Below, in pieces: positions 27,476 to 37,498 of a stretch of DNA of 64,000 nucleotides (positions are counted from its first letter, which is position 1; each line of letters begins with the position of its first letter). The notes below the pieces were generated by a model. That model made no database searches, was not told the origin of the DNA, and worked only from the letters and a program-made list of their open reading frames with translations. Position numbers and translations under genes: made by a program. The stretch is from Arachnia propionica (GTDB taxonomy: Bacteria; Actinomycetota; Actinomycetes; Propionibacteriales; Propionibacteriaceae), in NCBI RefSeq assembly GCF_003859805.1, contig NZ_RQZG01000008.1, positions 124,001 to 188,000 of the forward strand, read 5' to 3'.

Positions 27476-28876
27476 GTGCCCAGCACCTTTGAGAAGCTCA
27501 GCCCCACCCGGGTCAAGCTCACCGTCGAGATCCCGTTCGCCGATCTGAAGCCCCACCTCGACAAGGCATACAAGGAGATCGCGCAGAGCGTCAACATCCC
27601 CGGTTTCCGCAAGGGCAAGGTGCCTGCCGCAGTCATCGACCAGCGCTTCGGGCGTGGCGTGGTGCTGCAGGAGGCCATCAACGAGGCCCTGCCCATCGCC
27701 TACCAGCAGGCCGTGACCGAGGCCGGGGTCGTGCCCCTCGCGCAGCCCGAGATCGATGTCACCAGGCTCGAGGACAACGAACTCGTCGAGTTCGTCGCCG
27801 AGGTCGATGTCCGTCCCGAGTTCGACCTGCCGGACTTCAGCGCGATCAAGGCCGAGGTCGACGCCCTGGGTGACCAGGAGGAGCAGGTGGAGGAGCGGAT
27901 CAACCTGCTCCGCAAGCGTTTCGCCACCATCACGGAGGTCGACCGCAAGGCCAAGAAGGGCGACGTGGTGACCATCGACCTGACGGCGTCCCAGGACGGC
28001 GAGGAGCTCGACGAGGCCGCGACCACCGGCTTCAAGCTCACCATCGGTGAGGACCAGGGCATGATCGAGGGTCTCGACGAGGCCGTGCGGGGACTCAAGG
28101 CCGGCGAGTCCGCGACCTTCACCTCCACCCTGGTCGGTGGCCCACAGCGTGGCCAGGAGGCGGAGATCACCGTCACCGTCACGCAGGTGGCGGAGGAGGA
28201 GCTGCCCGCCCTCGACGAGGAGTTCGCCCAGAACATCTCCGAGTTCGACACGGTCGAGGAGATGCGTGAGGACCTGGCCCGGGCCGTCGAGGCCCAGGCG
28301 AAGGCCGAGCAGCTGGCCGAGGCCCGCGACAAGGTGCTGGAGGCGGTGCTCGAGAAGGTCGAGATCGAGCTGCCCGAAGGGGTGCTCAGCCGTGAGCTGG
28401 AGGCGCGTCGCGCGCAGATCTCCGAGCAGCTGGCCCGCGCAGGGCTGGATGTCGAGACCTACCTCGCCCAGGCCGAGGACGAGGACGCCAAGGACGCGGA
28501 GGAGTTCTGGGCCCAGGTGGACGAGCGTTCCACCCAGGCGCTCAAGGCGCAGCTGCTGCTCGACAGGTACGCCGACGAGAACGAGGTCCCCGTCGCGCAG
28601 CAGGAGCTCACCGAGCTGATCCTCCGTCGTGCAGCGGAGTCCCAGACCACTCCGCAGGACGTGATGAACCACATGATCGAGCACAACCACATGGGTGAGT
28701 GGATGCAGGAGATCCGCCGGGGCAAGGCGCTGGCCGCGATCTGCGAGGCCGCCACCGTGGTCGACTCGGAGGGCAACACGATCGAGATGGCCCCCGAGGC
28801 CCCGGCCGATGTCGAGGTCCTGGAGGAGGCCGAGCCGGTCGAGGACGGCGAGCCCGAGGTCGACGAGAAGGAGTGA
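27476..28876 (+). CDS. tig: Trigger factor (ribosome-associated chaperone)
   Basis: Peptidyl-prolyl isomerase and first chaperone at the ribosome exit tunnel. It has 466 aa: an N-terminal ribosome-binding domain with the signature GFRKGKVP, a central FKBP domain (KKGDVVTIDLTA, MIEGLDEAVRGLKAGES), a long C-terminal helical domain and an acidic tail. The start is GTG 27476, 7 nt after AGGAG (27464-27468). A candidate -10 TAGACT is at 27434-27439. Head of a proteostasis cluster with clpP1, clpP2 and clpX. Confidence 0.97.
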   Translation: MPSTFEKLSPTRVKLTVEIPFADLKPHLDKAYKEIAQSVNIPGFRKGKVPAAVIDQRFGRGVVLQEAINEALPIAYQQAVTEAGVVPLAQPEIDVTRLEDNELVEFVAEVDVRPEFDLPDFSAIKAEVDALGDQEEQVEERINLLRKRFATITEVDRKAKKGDVVTIDLTASQDGEELDEAATTGFKLTIGEDQGMIEGLDEAVRGLKAGESATFTSTLVGGPQRGQEAEITVTVTQVAEEELPALDEEFAQNISEFDTVEEMREDLARAVEAQAKAEQLAEARDKVLEAVLEKVEIELPEGVLSRELEARRAQISEQLARAGLDVETYLAQAEDEDAKDAEEFWAQVDERSTQALKAQLLLDRYADENEVPVAQQELTELILRRAAESQTTPQDVMNHMIEHNHMGEWMQEIRRGKALAAICEAATVVDSEGNTIEMAPEAPADVEVLEEAEPVEDGEPEVDEKE

Positions 28877-28879
28877 GTG

Positions 28880-29965
28880 ATGGGGGCGAATGAGCAGGGA
28901 CGGTCCCTCGGCCTGCCGAAACTCGCGATCGCCGCCCTCGTGCTGGGTGCCATCGCATTGAGTCTCGGGCTGCTGAAGGAACTGAGCGCCGTCATCGCCC
29001 CCACCTTCCTCGCGGTCAACCTGCTGATCGCCTCGTTCCCGATCTACACGGCCCTGACCGGACGCAGGGCTCCCAGCCCGGTGGCGGCCATCGTCACCGG
29101 GCTGGTGGTGCTGCTGATCTTCCTGGCCTCGCTCGGGGCCATCGTGTGGTCCGGCACGGCGATGGTCCAGTCACTGACGGCCTACGGTCCGCAGTTCACG
29201 AGTCTCTACGCGCAGTTCATCGACTGGCTGGCCGGGCTGGGCTTCGACCAGACCGCACTGCTCAACCAACTGAAGTCCATCTCCCCGAGCAGCGTGATCG
29301 GGCTGGTCGGCAACGTCGTCTCCGAGATATCGAGCGCCACCGGGCTGGTGCTGGTGGTCCTCATCGCCATGGTCTTCATGGTCATGGACCTGCCCTCGGT
29401 GGGGCGTCGCTTCGCCGTCACGGATCGGCTGCACCCGGACTTCACCGACGCGCTCGACTCCCTCACCCACGGCATCCGTCGGTACTGGCTGGTGACCACG
29501 CTGTTCGGCCTCATCGTGGCGCTGGCCGACGGTGTGGTGCTCGTCTCGGTGGGGGTGCCGCTGCCCCTGGTGTGGGTGATCCTGAGCTTCATCACGAACT
29601 ACATCCCCAACATCGGGTTCATCATCGGACTGCTGCCGCCGGCCCTGCTCGCGCTCTTCGAGAAGGGGCCCTGGGCCGCCGTCGTGGTGGTGGTCGCCTA
29701 CAGCGTCCTCAACTTCGTGATCCAGTCCATCATCCAGCCGAAGTTCACCGGTGACGCGGTGGGCATCTCCCCGACGGTGTCGTTCCTGTCCCTGTTGCTG
29801 TGGACCGCCGTGTTCGGGGCTCTGGGTGCGCTGCTGGCCCTCCCGCTGACCCTGACGGTCAAGGCCCTGCTCATCGACAACGACCCGAAGGCCCGGTGGG
29901 TCGGTGCCTTCCTCGCCTCCGACCCCGACTCGGTCGACACCAGCGACTGTGCGGACCACAACTGA
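28880..29965 (+). CDS. AI-2E-family (UPF0118) permease
   Basis: Eight-helix membrane protein of 361 aa. The C-terminal half has the family motifs GVPLPLVWVILSFITNYIPNIG and FVIQSIIQPKFTG. Members include autoinducer-2 exporters and Na+/H+ antiporters, so the substrate is open. ATG 28880 is 6 nt after AAGGAG; GTG 28877 directly abuts the tig stop. It is probably cotranscribed with tig. Confidence 0.9.
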   Translation: MGANEQGRSLGLPKLAIAALVLGAIALSLGLLKELSAVIAPTFLAVNLLIASFPIYTALTGRRAPSPVAAIVTGLVVLLIFLASLGAIVWSGTAMVQSLTAYGPQFTSLYAQFIDWLAGLGFDQTALLNQLKSISPSSVIGLVGNVVSEISSATGLVLVVLIAMVFMVMDLPSVGRRFAVTDRLHPDFTDALDSLTHGIRRYWLVTTLFGLIVALADGVVLVSVGVPLPLVWVILSFITNYIPNIGFIIGLLPPALLALFEKGPWAAVVVVVAYSVLNFVIQSIIQPKFTGDAVGISPTVSFLSLLLWTAVFGALGALLALPLTLTVKALLIDNDPKARWVGAFLASDPDSVDTSDCADHN

Positions 29966-29977
29966 GACACGACGGTG

Positions 29978-30024
29978 CGCATTGGGCGGGCCACACTTGG
30001 TTTGTCGGGGACAGTCGGTAACTT
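29978..30024 (+). promoter_or_regulatory. clpP1 promoter, with possible ClgR-like site
   Basis: TTGGTT (29997-30002), 16-nt spacer, TAACTT (30019-30024), then 7 nt to GTG 30032, giving a leaderless mRNA. Just upstream, CGC-N5-GCG (29978-29988) has the geometry of actinobacterial ClgR boxes, but the inner bases fit poorly. Confidence 0.5.
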
Positions 30025-30031
30025 TGTCCTC

Positions 30032-30655
30032 GTGACCGACAAGCGAAACGAGATCTCCATGGCTGCGCCGCAGGGGCCGGGCCTGGGGTTGACTGACAAC
30101 GTCTACGCCTCCCTGCTCGCCAACCGCATCATCTTCCTGGGCTCCGAGGTGCGTGACGAGAACGCCAACGCCATCTGCGCCCAGATGCTGCTGCTCAACG
30201 CCGAGGACCCGCACTCGGACATCTACCTCTACATCAACAGCCCCGGCGGTTCCGTCGACTCCGGCATGGCCATCTTCGACACCATGCAGTGGATCAGCAA
30301 CGACGTCGCCACCGTCGCGATGGGTCTGGCCGCCTCGATGGGACAGTTCCTGCTGTCGGCGGGCACTCCCGGCAAGCGGTACGCGCTGCCGCACAGCCGG
30401 ATCATGATGCACCAGCCGTCGGGTGGCCTCGGTGGCACCGCATCCGACATCCGCATCCAGGCGGAGCAGTCGTTGCACATCAAGAAGACGATGGCTGAAC
30501 TCATCGCCCAGCACACGGGGCAGAGCATCGAGCAGATCGAGGCGGACTCGGACCGTGACCGGTGGTTCACCGCCGAGCAGGCACTCGAGTACGGCTTCAT
30601 CGACCACGTCTACGAGCGCGCGTCCCAGATCAACGAGAAGGCCCCCAACCAGTGA
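30032..30655 (+). CDS. clpP1: ATP-dependent Clp protease proteolytic subunit 1
   Basis: Serine peptidase forming one ring of the hetero-tetradecameric ClpP1P2 barrel fed by ClpX or ClpC. Residues include the family motif [19 protein letters not shown], the nucleophile in [10 protein letters not shown], and the catalytic His in [13 protein letters not shown] 30032 fits a leaderless promoter (207 aa); ATG 30059 (MAAPQGPG) is an alternative and gives a start nearer to the mature ring. It overlaps the clpP2 start by three bases (GTGA). Confidence 0.95.
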   Translation: MTDKRNEISMAAPQGPGLGLTDNVYASLLANRIIFLGSEVRDENANAICAQMLLLNAEDPHSDIYLYINSPGGSVDSGMAIFDTMQWISNDVATVAMGLAASMGQFLLSAGTPGKRYALPHSRIMMHQPSGGLGGTASDIRIQAEQSLHIKKTMAELIAQHTGQSIEQIEADSDRDRWFTAEQALEYGFIDHVYERASQINEKAPNQ

Positions 30656-31260
30656 ACATGAACTACTACATCCCGCAGTGGGAGGAGCGCACCAGCTACG
30701 GGCTGCGCCGCGTCGATCCCTACACCAAGCTCTTCGAGGACCGGATCATCTTCCTCGGCACCCCCATCAACGACGAGATCGCCAACGCGGTCATGGCACA
30801 GCTGCTGTGCCTCCAGTCGATGGACTCCGAGCGTCAGATCTCCATCTACATCAACTCGCCCGGTGGCTCGTTCACGGCACTGACGGCGATCTACGACACG
30901 ATGCGCTACATCAAGCCGGACATCCAGACGGTCTGCCTGGGACAGGCGGCCTCGGCCGCCGCCGTGCTCCTGGCCGCAGGGACCAAGGGCAAGCGGCTGG
31001 CGCTCCCGAACAGCCGCATCCTGATCCACCAGCCCGCCACCGAGGGGGGCTACGGTCAGTCCTCGGACCTGGAGATCCAGGCCAAGGAGATCATGCGCAT
31101 CCGCGAGCTGATGGAGCACATGCTGGCCTCCGACACCGGCCAGGACGTGGCGAAGATCAGCCGTGACATCGAGCGTGACAAGTACCTGACGGCCCAGGAG
31201 GCCGTGGAATACGGCATCGTCGACGACATCCTGCCGTCCCTGAAGGAAATGAATCCCTGA
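30652..31260 (+). CDS. clpP2: ATP-dependent Clp protease proteolytic subunit 2
   Basis: Second ClpP paralogue, 202 aa, with [19 protein letters not shown], the catalytic serine in [11 protein letters not shown] (A-A-S-A rather than A-S-M-G, as in actinobacterial ClpP2) and the histidine in [12 protein letters not shown]. Starts at GTG 30652 inside the clpP1 stop, or ATG 30658 two codons later; ribosome coupling should keep the two subunits near equal amounts. Confidence 0.95.
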   Translation: MNMNYYIPQWEERTSYGLRRVDPYTKLFEDRIIFLGTPINDEIANAVMAQLLCLQSMDSERQISIYINSPGGSFTALTAIYDTMRYIKPDIQTVCLGQAASAAAVLLAAGTKGKRLALPNSRILIHQPATEGGYGQSSDLEIQAKEIMRIRELMEHMLASDTGQDVAKISRDIERDKYLTAQEAVEYGIVDDILPSLKEMNP

Positions 31261-31268
31261 TCACGGTG

Positions 31269-31311
31269 ACCGGTCCGGGTGTTGTGTCCCCGAGGGACCC
31301 CCCGGACCGGT
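31269..31311 (+). promoter_or_regulatory. Long inverted repeat between clpP2 and clpX
   Basis: Exact 11-bp arms ACCGGTCCGGG (31269-31279) and CCCGGACCGGT (31301-31311), with an inner GTCCC-CGA-GGGAC hairpin. No T-run follows. It could be a partial terminator, an mRNA-processing hairpin or a binding site; TACTGT at 31311-31316 could be a -10 for clpX. Confidence 0.5.
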
Positions 31312-31354
31312 ACTGTGGTGGACGACCGCGGCGCGGTCGGAAGGAGTGGGCGGC

Positions 31355-32635
<1,281 letters not shown>

Positions 32636-32682
32636 ACGTTCGCAGCTGTTCCCGTGGGGCGGAACTCCGGTAGGTTTGGCCC

Positions 32683-35600
32683 ATGACTTCCGGCTATCTC
32701 CGCTTCCCCCACATCCATGGTGATCAGGTGGTCTTCGTCGCCGACGACGACCTGTGGTTGACGACGGTGGCGGGCGGTCGGGCACATCGACTCACCGCAG
32801 AACACGTCCCGGTCCGATCACCTCGTTTCTCCCCGGACGGGACCAAGATCGCCTACGTGCTGGGCGAGCCCGGCAACCAGGACCTGTGGGTGCTGGACCT
32901 CGACGGTGGCCGTCGTCGGCTGACCTGGCTGAGTGCCCGACGGATGCAGGTCTCCGGGTGGGCCGATGACAAGCACATCCTCATGGCCTCCATGCACAAC
33001 GAGGCACTCAGGGCACTGTCCTGGGTGTACTCGGTCTCCCTCGACGGGGACGTCGAACGCAAGCCGTGGGGTCCTGCGATGAGTGCAGCCATCCACCCTG
33101 ACGGACGTGTCGCCGTGGTGTCGCCGAACTTCCGGGGACCGGAGCACTGGAAGCGATACCGGGGCGGGATGGCGAACCGGGTGTGGGTCTCCATCGCCGA
33201 CGGCAAGGACTGGAGTCGGGTCCTCCCGCAGGAGACCGCGAGCCTCACCGGCGCCACCTGGTGGCGGGACCGGCTGATCTTCACCTCGGACCTCGGGGCG
33301 AGGCTGCCGAAGAGCGTCAAGGACCAGGGGCAGGTCTGGAGCGTGCGTCCGGATGGCACGGACCTGCGCAACCACACCCATCACACGTTCGAGCAGGGTT
33401 ACTGCCGGGATGCCACCACCGATGGTCAACGGGTGATCTATCACGCCCGTGGCCAGATCTACTGGATGCAGAACCTCGATTCGAAACCGAGACGGCTCAA
33501 CGTCAAACTGGCCCTGGGGGCACCGGACCAGCAGACGGTGGAGGGCACCGATCGGCTGGACGGCATCGCCCCGGACCACGGCGGCGACGGCTCACTGCTC
33601 GTGTGGCGTGGCCAGGCCTGGTTCCTCACCCACCGCTCCGGTCCGGCCAGGGCGCTGTCCGATCTGCCCGGGGTGCGGATCCGGGAGGCGATCCCGCTGG
33701 GCCGCAGTGGAAAGGGCATCTGGGCCACCGATGCGGAGGGCGAGGACTGCCTGGAGATCGTCCAGCTCGACGGGGACGGCGACCCGCGTCGGATCTGTCA
33801 CGGTGCCGTGGGCCGGGTGCTCGCCCTGGCCGCGTGCCAGGACGGCAGTCGCGTGGCCGTGGCCTCGCACGACGGGGCCATCCACGCCGTGGACGTCGCT
33901 GCGGGCACGGCACGCAGGGTGGGGCTCTCGGCCGGGGGCGAGGCCACCGGGTTGACCTTCAGCCCTGACGGTCGTTACCTGGTGTGGCGGGAGGCCTTGC
34001 GGGGTGAGGGGGCCGTCGGGAGGCTGGTCGGCCACGACTTCTCCGAGAACAAGGGATTCACCCTGACGCGGGGACGGTTCAACGACTTCAGCCCCACGTT
34101 CAGTCTCGACGGGAAGTACCTGTGGTTCCTCTCCAGTCGCAACATCGACCCGGCCTACGACGAGCTCGGTTTCGACCTGGGGTTCACCAACACGGTCCGC
34201 CCCTACGTCATCCCGTTGCGGGCCGAGGACCCGGCACCGTTCGGGCCGTCCGCGGACGGCTGGGCCATCAGCGATGGCGATGACGCGGACAAGAAGGGGG
34301 CAGCCCACGACAGGTCCGAGGGCGAGGAGACGAAACAGGAATCGCTCGTCCTCGAGGTCGAGGGTGCGGAGGACCGGATGGTCCCGCTGCCGGTGCCGGC
34401 CGGACGCTATGACCAGTTGATGCCCACCTCGGGTGGCATCGCATGGCGCAGGCTGAACCCGTATGCGGGAGTGCTGGGCAGTGGTCGTCCGCCCGGCTCG
34501 GAGTCCAAGGACACCGTCGAGGCCTTCGACCTGTCGCGCCGGAAGAGCACGGTGCTGGTCGAGGCCTGTGATGACGCCGCCGTCAGCGGGGACGGCAAGC
34601 AGCTGATCGTGCGCAACGGGGACGAGCTGTGGGTGCAGGGCAGCGACGCCAGGCCCGAGGACGACGAGGCGAGGATCACCGTGGACCTGGGACGTCTGCG
34701 TCGTACCCAGCAGCCCCGTGACGAGTGGCGGCAGATGTTCGACGAGAACGCCCGTCTGATGCGGGACCACTTCTGGCGTGAGGACATGAACGGGGTGGAC
34801 TGGGCAGCCGCGTGTGCGGCGTACCGGCCACTGATCGAGGAGATCACGACCCACGACGACCTCGTCGACGTGCTGGAGGAGACCGTCGCCGAGCTCAACA
34901 CCTCTCACGCCTACGTCATCCCACCCCACGGTGAGGGGGACCAGCGGGTCGCGTGGCTGGGGGCCGAGTTCCGCCGCAACAGCAAGGGTGAGATCGTCAT
35001 CGCACGGATCCTCGACGGGGAGTCCTCGGACCCGATGGCCCGTTCACCGTTGCGGGCCGCCGGGGTGGCGGCCAGACCCGGGGACGTGATCCTCGCCGTC
35101 GATGGTCGCCTGACCGCCGAGGTCCCGGACATCAACGCCCTGCTGCTGGGGGCGGCGGGCAAACCCGTCGAGCTCACCCTGGTGCGGGGACGGATGAAGC
35201 GACGGGTCGCCGTCGTGCCGGTCGAGTCCGAAGGGCCGCTGCTCTACCACGAGTGGGTCGCGGCCCGGGCGGCCCGGGTGGAGAAGAAGTCCAACGGCCG
35301 GGTCGGCTACCTGCACGTGCCGAACATGATGGCCCAGGGCTGGGCCGAGTTCCACCGACTCATCGACGAGGCCAGCCGCAAGGAGGCCGTCGTGGTGGAC
35401 GTGCGCTACAACGGGGGCGGCCACACCTCCTCACTGGTCCTGGAGCGATTGAGCCGCAAGGTGGTGGCCTGGGGGATGGGGCGTCACCACCAGGACGCGG
35501 AGCCCTACCCGTTCCAGGGCATGCGTGGCCCGGTGGTCTTCGTCACCAACCCCTACGCGGGATCCGACGGCGACATCATCACGGCTGCGGCGCAGAACCT

Positions 35601-35901
35601 GAAACTGGGCCCGGTGGTGGGGGAGCGCTCCTGGGGTGGGGTGATCGGGATCGACGGTCGTTTCGACCTGGTCGATGGCACCGTGGTGACCCAACCGCGG
35701 TACGCGTTCGCGTTGGACAAGCAGGGTTTCGGGGTGGAGAACCACGGCACCGTCCCGGACATCCCGGTGGAACTGTCACCCGCCGACTGGGAGGGTGGGG
35801 TGGACAGGCAGCTGGACGTCGCTGTCGCCGAGGCCCTGGCCCGGCTGCAGAAGAAGGCCGCGGCCAAACCCCCGGTGCTCCCGCCCCCCGCGTTCCGCTG
35901 A
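32683..35901 (+). CDS. Tricorn protease homologue
   Basis: Giant cytosolic serine peptidase (1,072 aa) thought to trim peptides released by larger proteases. Two beta-propellers (about residues 30-330 and 340-680), then the C1 helical domain with catalytic His context near NTSHAYV, a PDZ domain (about 780-860) and the C2 domain with S961-D962 in NPYAGSDGD. Length and order match archaeal Tricorn and the actinobacterial homologues. A TAGGTT -10 (32671-32676) 6 nt before the ATG suggests leaderless transcription separate from clpX. It forms a proteolysis neighbourhood with clpP1P2X and is convergent with mocR. Confidence 0.93.
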   Translation: MTSGYLRFPHIHGDQVVFVADDDLWLTTVAGGRAHRLTAEHVPVRSPRFSPDGTKIAYVLGEPGNQDLWVLDLDGGRRRLTWLSARRMQVSGWADDKHILMASMHNEALRALSWVYSVSLDGDVERKPWGPAMSAAIHPDGRVAVVSPNFRGPEHWKRYRGGMANRVWVSIADGKDWSRVLPQETASLTGATWWRDRLIFTSDLGARLPKSVKDQGQVWSVRPDGTDLRNHTHHTFEQGYCRDATTDGQRVIYHARGQIYWMQNLDSKPRRLNVKLALGAPDQQTVEGTDRLDGIAPDHGGDGSLLVWRGQAWFLTHRSGPARALSDLPGVRIREAIPLGRSGKGIWATDAEGEDCLEIVQLDGDGDPRRICHGAVGRVLALAACQDGSRVAVASHDGAIHAVDVAAGTARRVGLSAGGEATGLTFSPDGRYLVWREALRGEGAVGRLVGHDFSENKGFTLTRGRFNDFSPTFSLDGKYLWFLSSRNIDPAYDELGFDLGFTNTVRPYVIPLRAEDPAPFGPSADGWAISDGDDADKKGAAHDRSEGEETKQESLVLEVEGAEDRMVPLPVPAGRYDQLMPTSGGIAWRRLNPYAGVLGSGRPPGSESKDTVEAFDLSRRKSTVLVEACDDAAVSGDGKQLIVRNGDELWVQGSDARPEDDEARITVDLGRLRRTQQPRDEWRQMFDENARLMRDHFWREDMNGVDWAAACAAYRPLIEEITTHDDLVDVLEETVAELNTSHAYVIPPHGEGDQRVAWLGAEFRRNSKGEIVIARILDGESSDPMARSPLRAAGVAARPGDVILAVDGRLTAEVPDINALLLGAAGKPVELTLVRGRMKRRVAVVPVESEGPLLYHEWVAARAARVEKKSNGRVGYLHVPNMMAQGWAEFHRLIDEASRKEAVVVDVRYNGGGHTSSLVLERLSRKVVAWGMGRHHQDAEPYPFQGMRGPVVFVTNPYAGSDGDIITAAAQNLKLGPVVGERSWGGVIGIDGRFDLVDGTVVTQPRYAFALDKQGFGVENHGTVPDIPVELSPADWEGGVDRQLDVAVAEALARLQKKAAAKPPVLPPPAFR

Positions 35902-35907
35902 TCCCGG

Positions 35908-37302
35908 TCAGCTCGCCGATCGGGCGCAGGACTTCGCCAGGGCGCGTTGCAGGCACTGGGCGAATCCCCGGGCCGCACTCGGGGTCAGCGCCCCGTAGTG
36001 CAGCAGCAGGGCGTGGTGGCGGGGCCGCATGGCGAAGTCACCCAGGGCAGAGACCTGGTACCCCGAGCGTTCAAGCTGCATCTGCACCGCCAGCTCGTCC
36101 GCCCCATCGGGCAGCTGCAGCACGATCTCGGTGCCGCTCGGCTCCCCGAGGGCCTGGACCTCGGGCACCACTTTCGTGAGTTGCTTGAGCAGGGCGTCCC
36201 GGCGTTCCTGGCACAGTGACAGGGCACGGTTGCGGTGTCGGTACAGCGCGCCGGAGCTGATGAAATGGGCCAGGGCGCGTGCGGGGAAGTCCGAGACGGG
36301 GGCGAGGTCCTCGGCGCGTCGGTGGAACCCGGGGTTCGTGATGAGCCAGACCACGGCCAGCTCGGAGCTCAGCAGCTTGGCCGGGGACCCGAGGTAGACC
36401 ACCTGGGCCCCCGGCGGTGCCATCGAGAACAGGGTGGGTTCCGGGGCACGTCCGAAGACGAACTCGGCATCGAGGTCGTTCTCGATGATGAGGCCACCGG
36501 TGCGCACCGACCAGTCGAGCAGCTCCCGGCGACGCTGCTCGCTCATGGTCACCCCGGTGGGCCACTGCCTGGCCGGGGTGACGTGGACGGCACGATCGGT
36601 GCCGGTCAGCATGTCGATCCGGAGCCCGTGCTCGTCGACCGGCAGGCATCGCACCCGGCAGCCGTGGTCGATGAAGTGACGTTGGATGCGGGGATAGCCC
36701 GGGTCCTCGACGACGATGCCCTGTCCCCTCAACTCGGCGCTGTGGACGATGTCGGCGACCACGCTGCCGATGCTGGGACGCAACACGACCTGTTCGGGGG
36801 CGAAGGTCATGCCCCGGAAGGAACGCAGGTGCTTGTGGAGTGCGGCGATGAGGTCCTGCGGTCCGCTGCGGGAGCAGTCCGGGGCGATGGCACGTCGCCA
36901 GGCCCGGTTCCACTCGCGTTGGTCGAGGGCGGCCTCGTGCATGTCGGCGGGGACCGTCAGGTTGAGTGTGCGTTTCGTGCTGTCGGGCTCACTCGTGGGG
37001 GCGGGCGAGGGCGCGGCACCGGAGTCCAGGAGACTCCGCGCTCCGGGGCACACCGTGGTGCCACTGCCGTGGACGGAACGGACCACACCCAGACCGGCCA
37101 GTGTCTCGTAGGCCTGCACGACTGAGGAACGGGAGATCCCGTGGGACTCCGCCAGGCTGCGGGAGGAGGGCAGTGGGTCGTCGTCGAGGAGACTGCCGTC
37201 GGTGATCGCGGTGAGGATGGCTGAGACCACCCGCTGGGCGATCGGGTGGATCTCGGGGTCCATGATGAGACGTGGGTGCAGCTCCGGTGCTCTCCTGGCC
37301 AT
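35908..37302 (-). CDS. MocR/PdxR-type GntR regulator with aminotransferase-like domain
   Basis: 464-residue regulator. Residues about 15-85 are a GntR winged helix (SRSLAESHGISRSSVVQAYETL); the rest is a fold-type I aminotransferase-like domain with the candidate PLP lysine in YLGSPAKLL (usually S-F-S-K). Such proteins use PLP, or PLP aldimines of amines and amino acids, as effector. Divergent from eutH and the only regulator in the locus, it probably controls the ethanolamine operon, taking the place of EutR or EutVW. The ATG lies 6 nt after TAGCCT, so it is likely leaderless. The linker is Pro/Ala-rich. Confidence 0.88.
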   Translation of the reverse strand: MARRAPELHPRLIMDPEIHPIAQRVVSAILTAITDGSLLDDDPLPSSRSLAESHGISRSSVVQAYETLAGLGVVRSVHGSGTTVCPGARSLLDSGAAPSPAPTSEPDSTKRTLNLTVPADMHEAALDQREWNRAWRRAIAPDCSRSGPQDLIAALHKHLRSFRGMTFAPEQVVLRPSIGSVVADIVHSAELRGQGIVVEDPGYPRIQRHFIDHGCRVRCLPVDEHGLRIDMLTGTDRAVHVTPARQWPTGVTMSEQRRRELLDWSVRTGGLIIENDLDAEFVFGRAPEPTLFSMAPPGAQVVYLGSPAKLLSSELAVVWLITNPGFHRRAEDLAPVSDFPARALAHFISSGALYRHRNRALSLCQERRDALLKQLTKVVPEVQALGEPSGTEIVLQLPDGADELAVQMQLERSGYQVSALGDFAMRPRHHALLLHYGALTPSAARGFAQCLQRALAKSCARSAS

Positions 37303-37339
37303 GGGGGAAGGCTACCCGGCACGTGGGCTGCAGGACACC

Positions 37340-37444
37340 GGTTCACCCGGGTGTCGGGTCACCCAGGTGGTCACCTGTCACGGGCCAAAGTGGTCTGGGC
37401 TGAGTGGGTGACGCCGCGCAAAACTGGCCACTGCAAGGCCAGTT
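37340..37444. promoter_or_regulatory. mocR-eutH intergenic operators
   Basis: Contains direct repeats GGTCACC (37357-37363 and 37369-37375, period 12) plus a looser GGTTCACC at 37340-37347. The second copy lies in the inverted repeat CAGGTG-GT-CACCTG (37364-37377). Further toward eutH is a perfect 8-bp inverted repeat AACTGGCC-N7-GGCCAGTT (37422-37444). MocR regulators commonly bind direct repeats. I find no clear -10/-35 pair for eutH. Confidence 0.6.
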
Positions 37445-37498
37445 GGCAGGCCTCGGGGATGGTCCCGGGGTGGTCGGCTCCAGGAGAAGGAAGTCAAG

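Noticed and set aside
37422-37444. ANTAR-regulated hairpin controlling eut via the regulator at 167-760
   Set aside because: The loop is 7 rather than 6 nt and the required second hairpin is absent; kept only as a remark.
37303-37498. Cobalamin riboswitch before the eut operon, prompted by GCCACTG at 37427-37433
   Set aside because: The heptamer lies inside the inverted repeat; no B12-box or surrounding core elements are present in the 196 nt.
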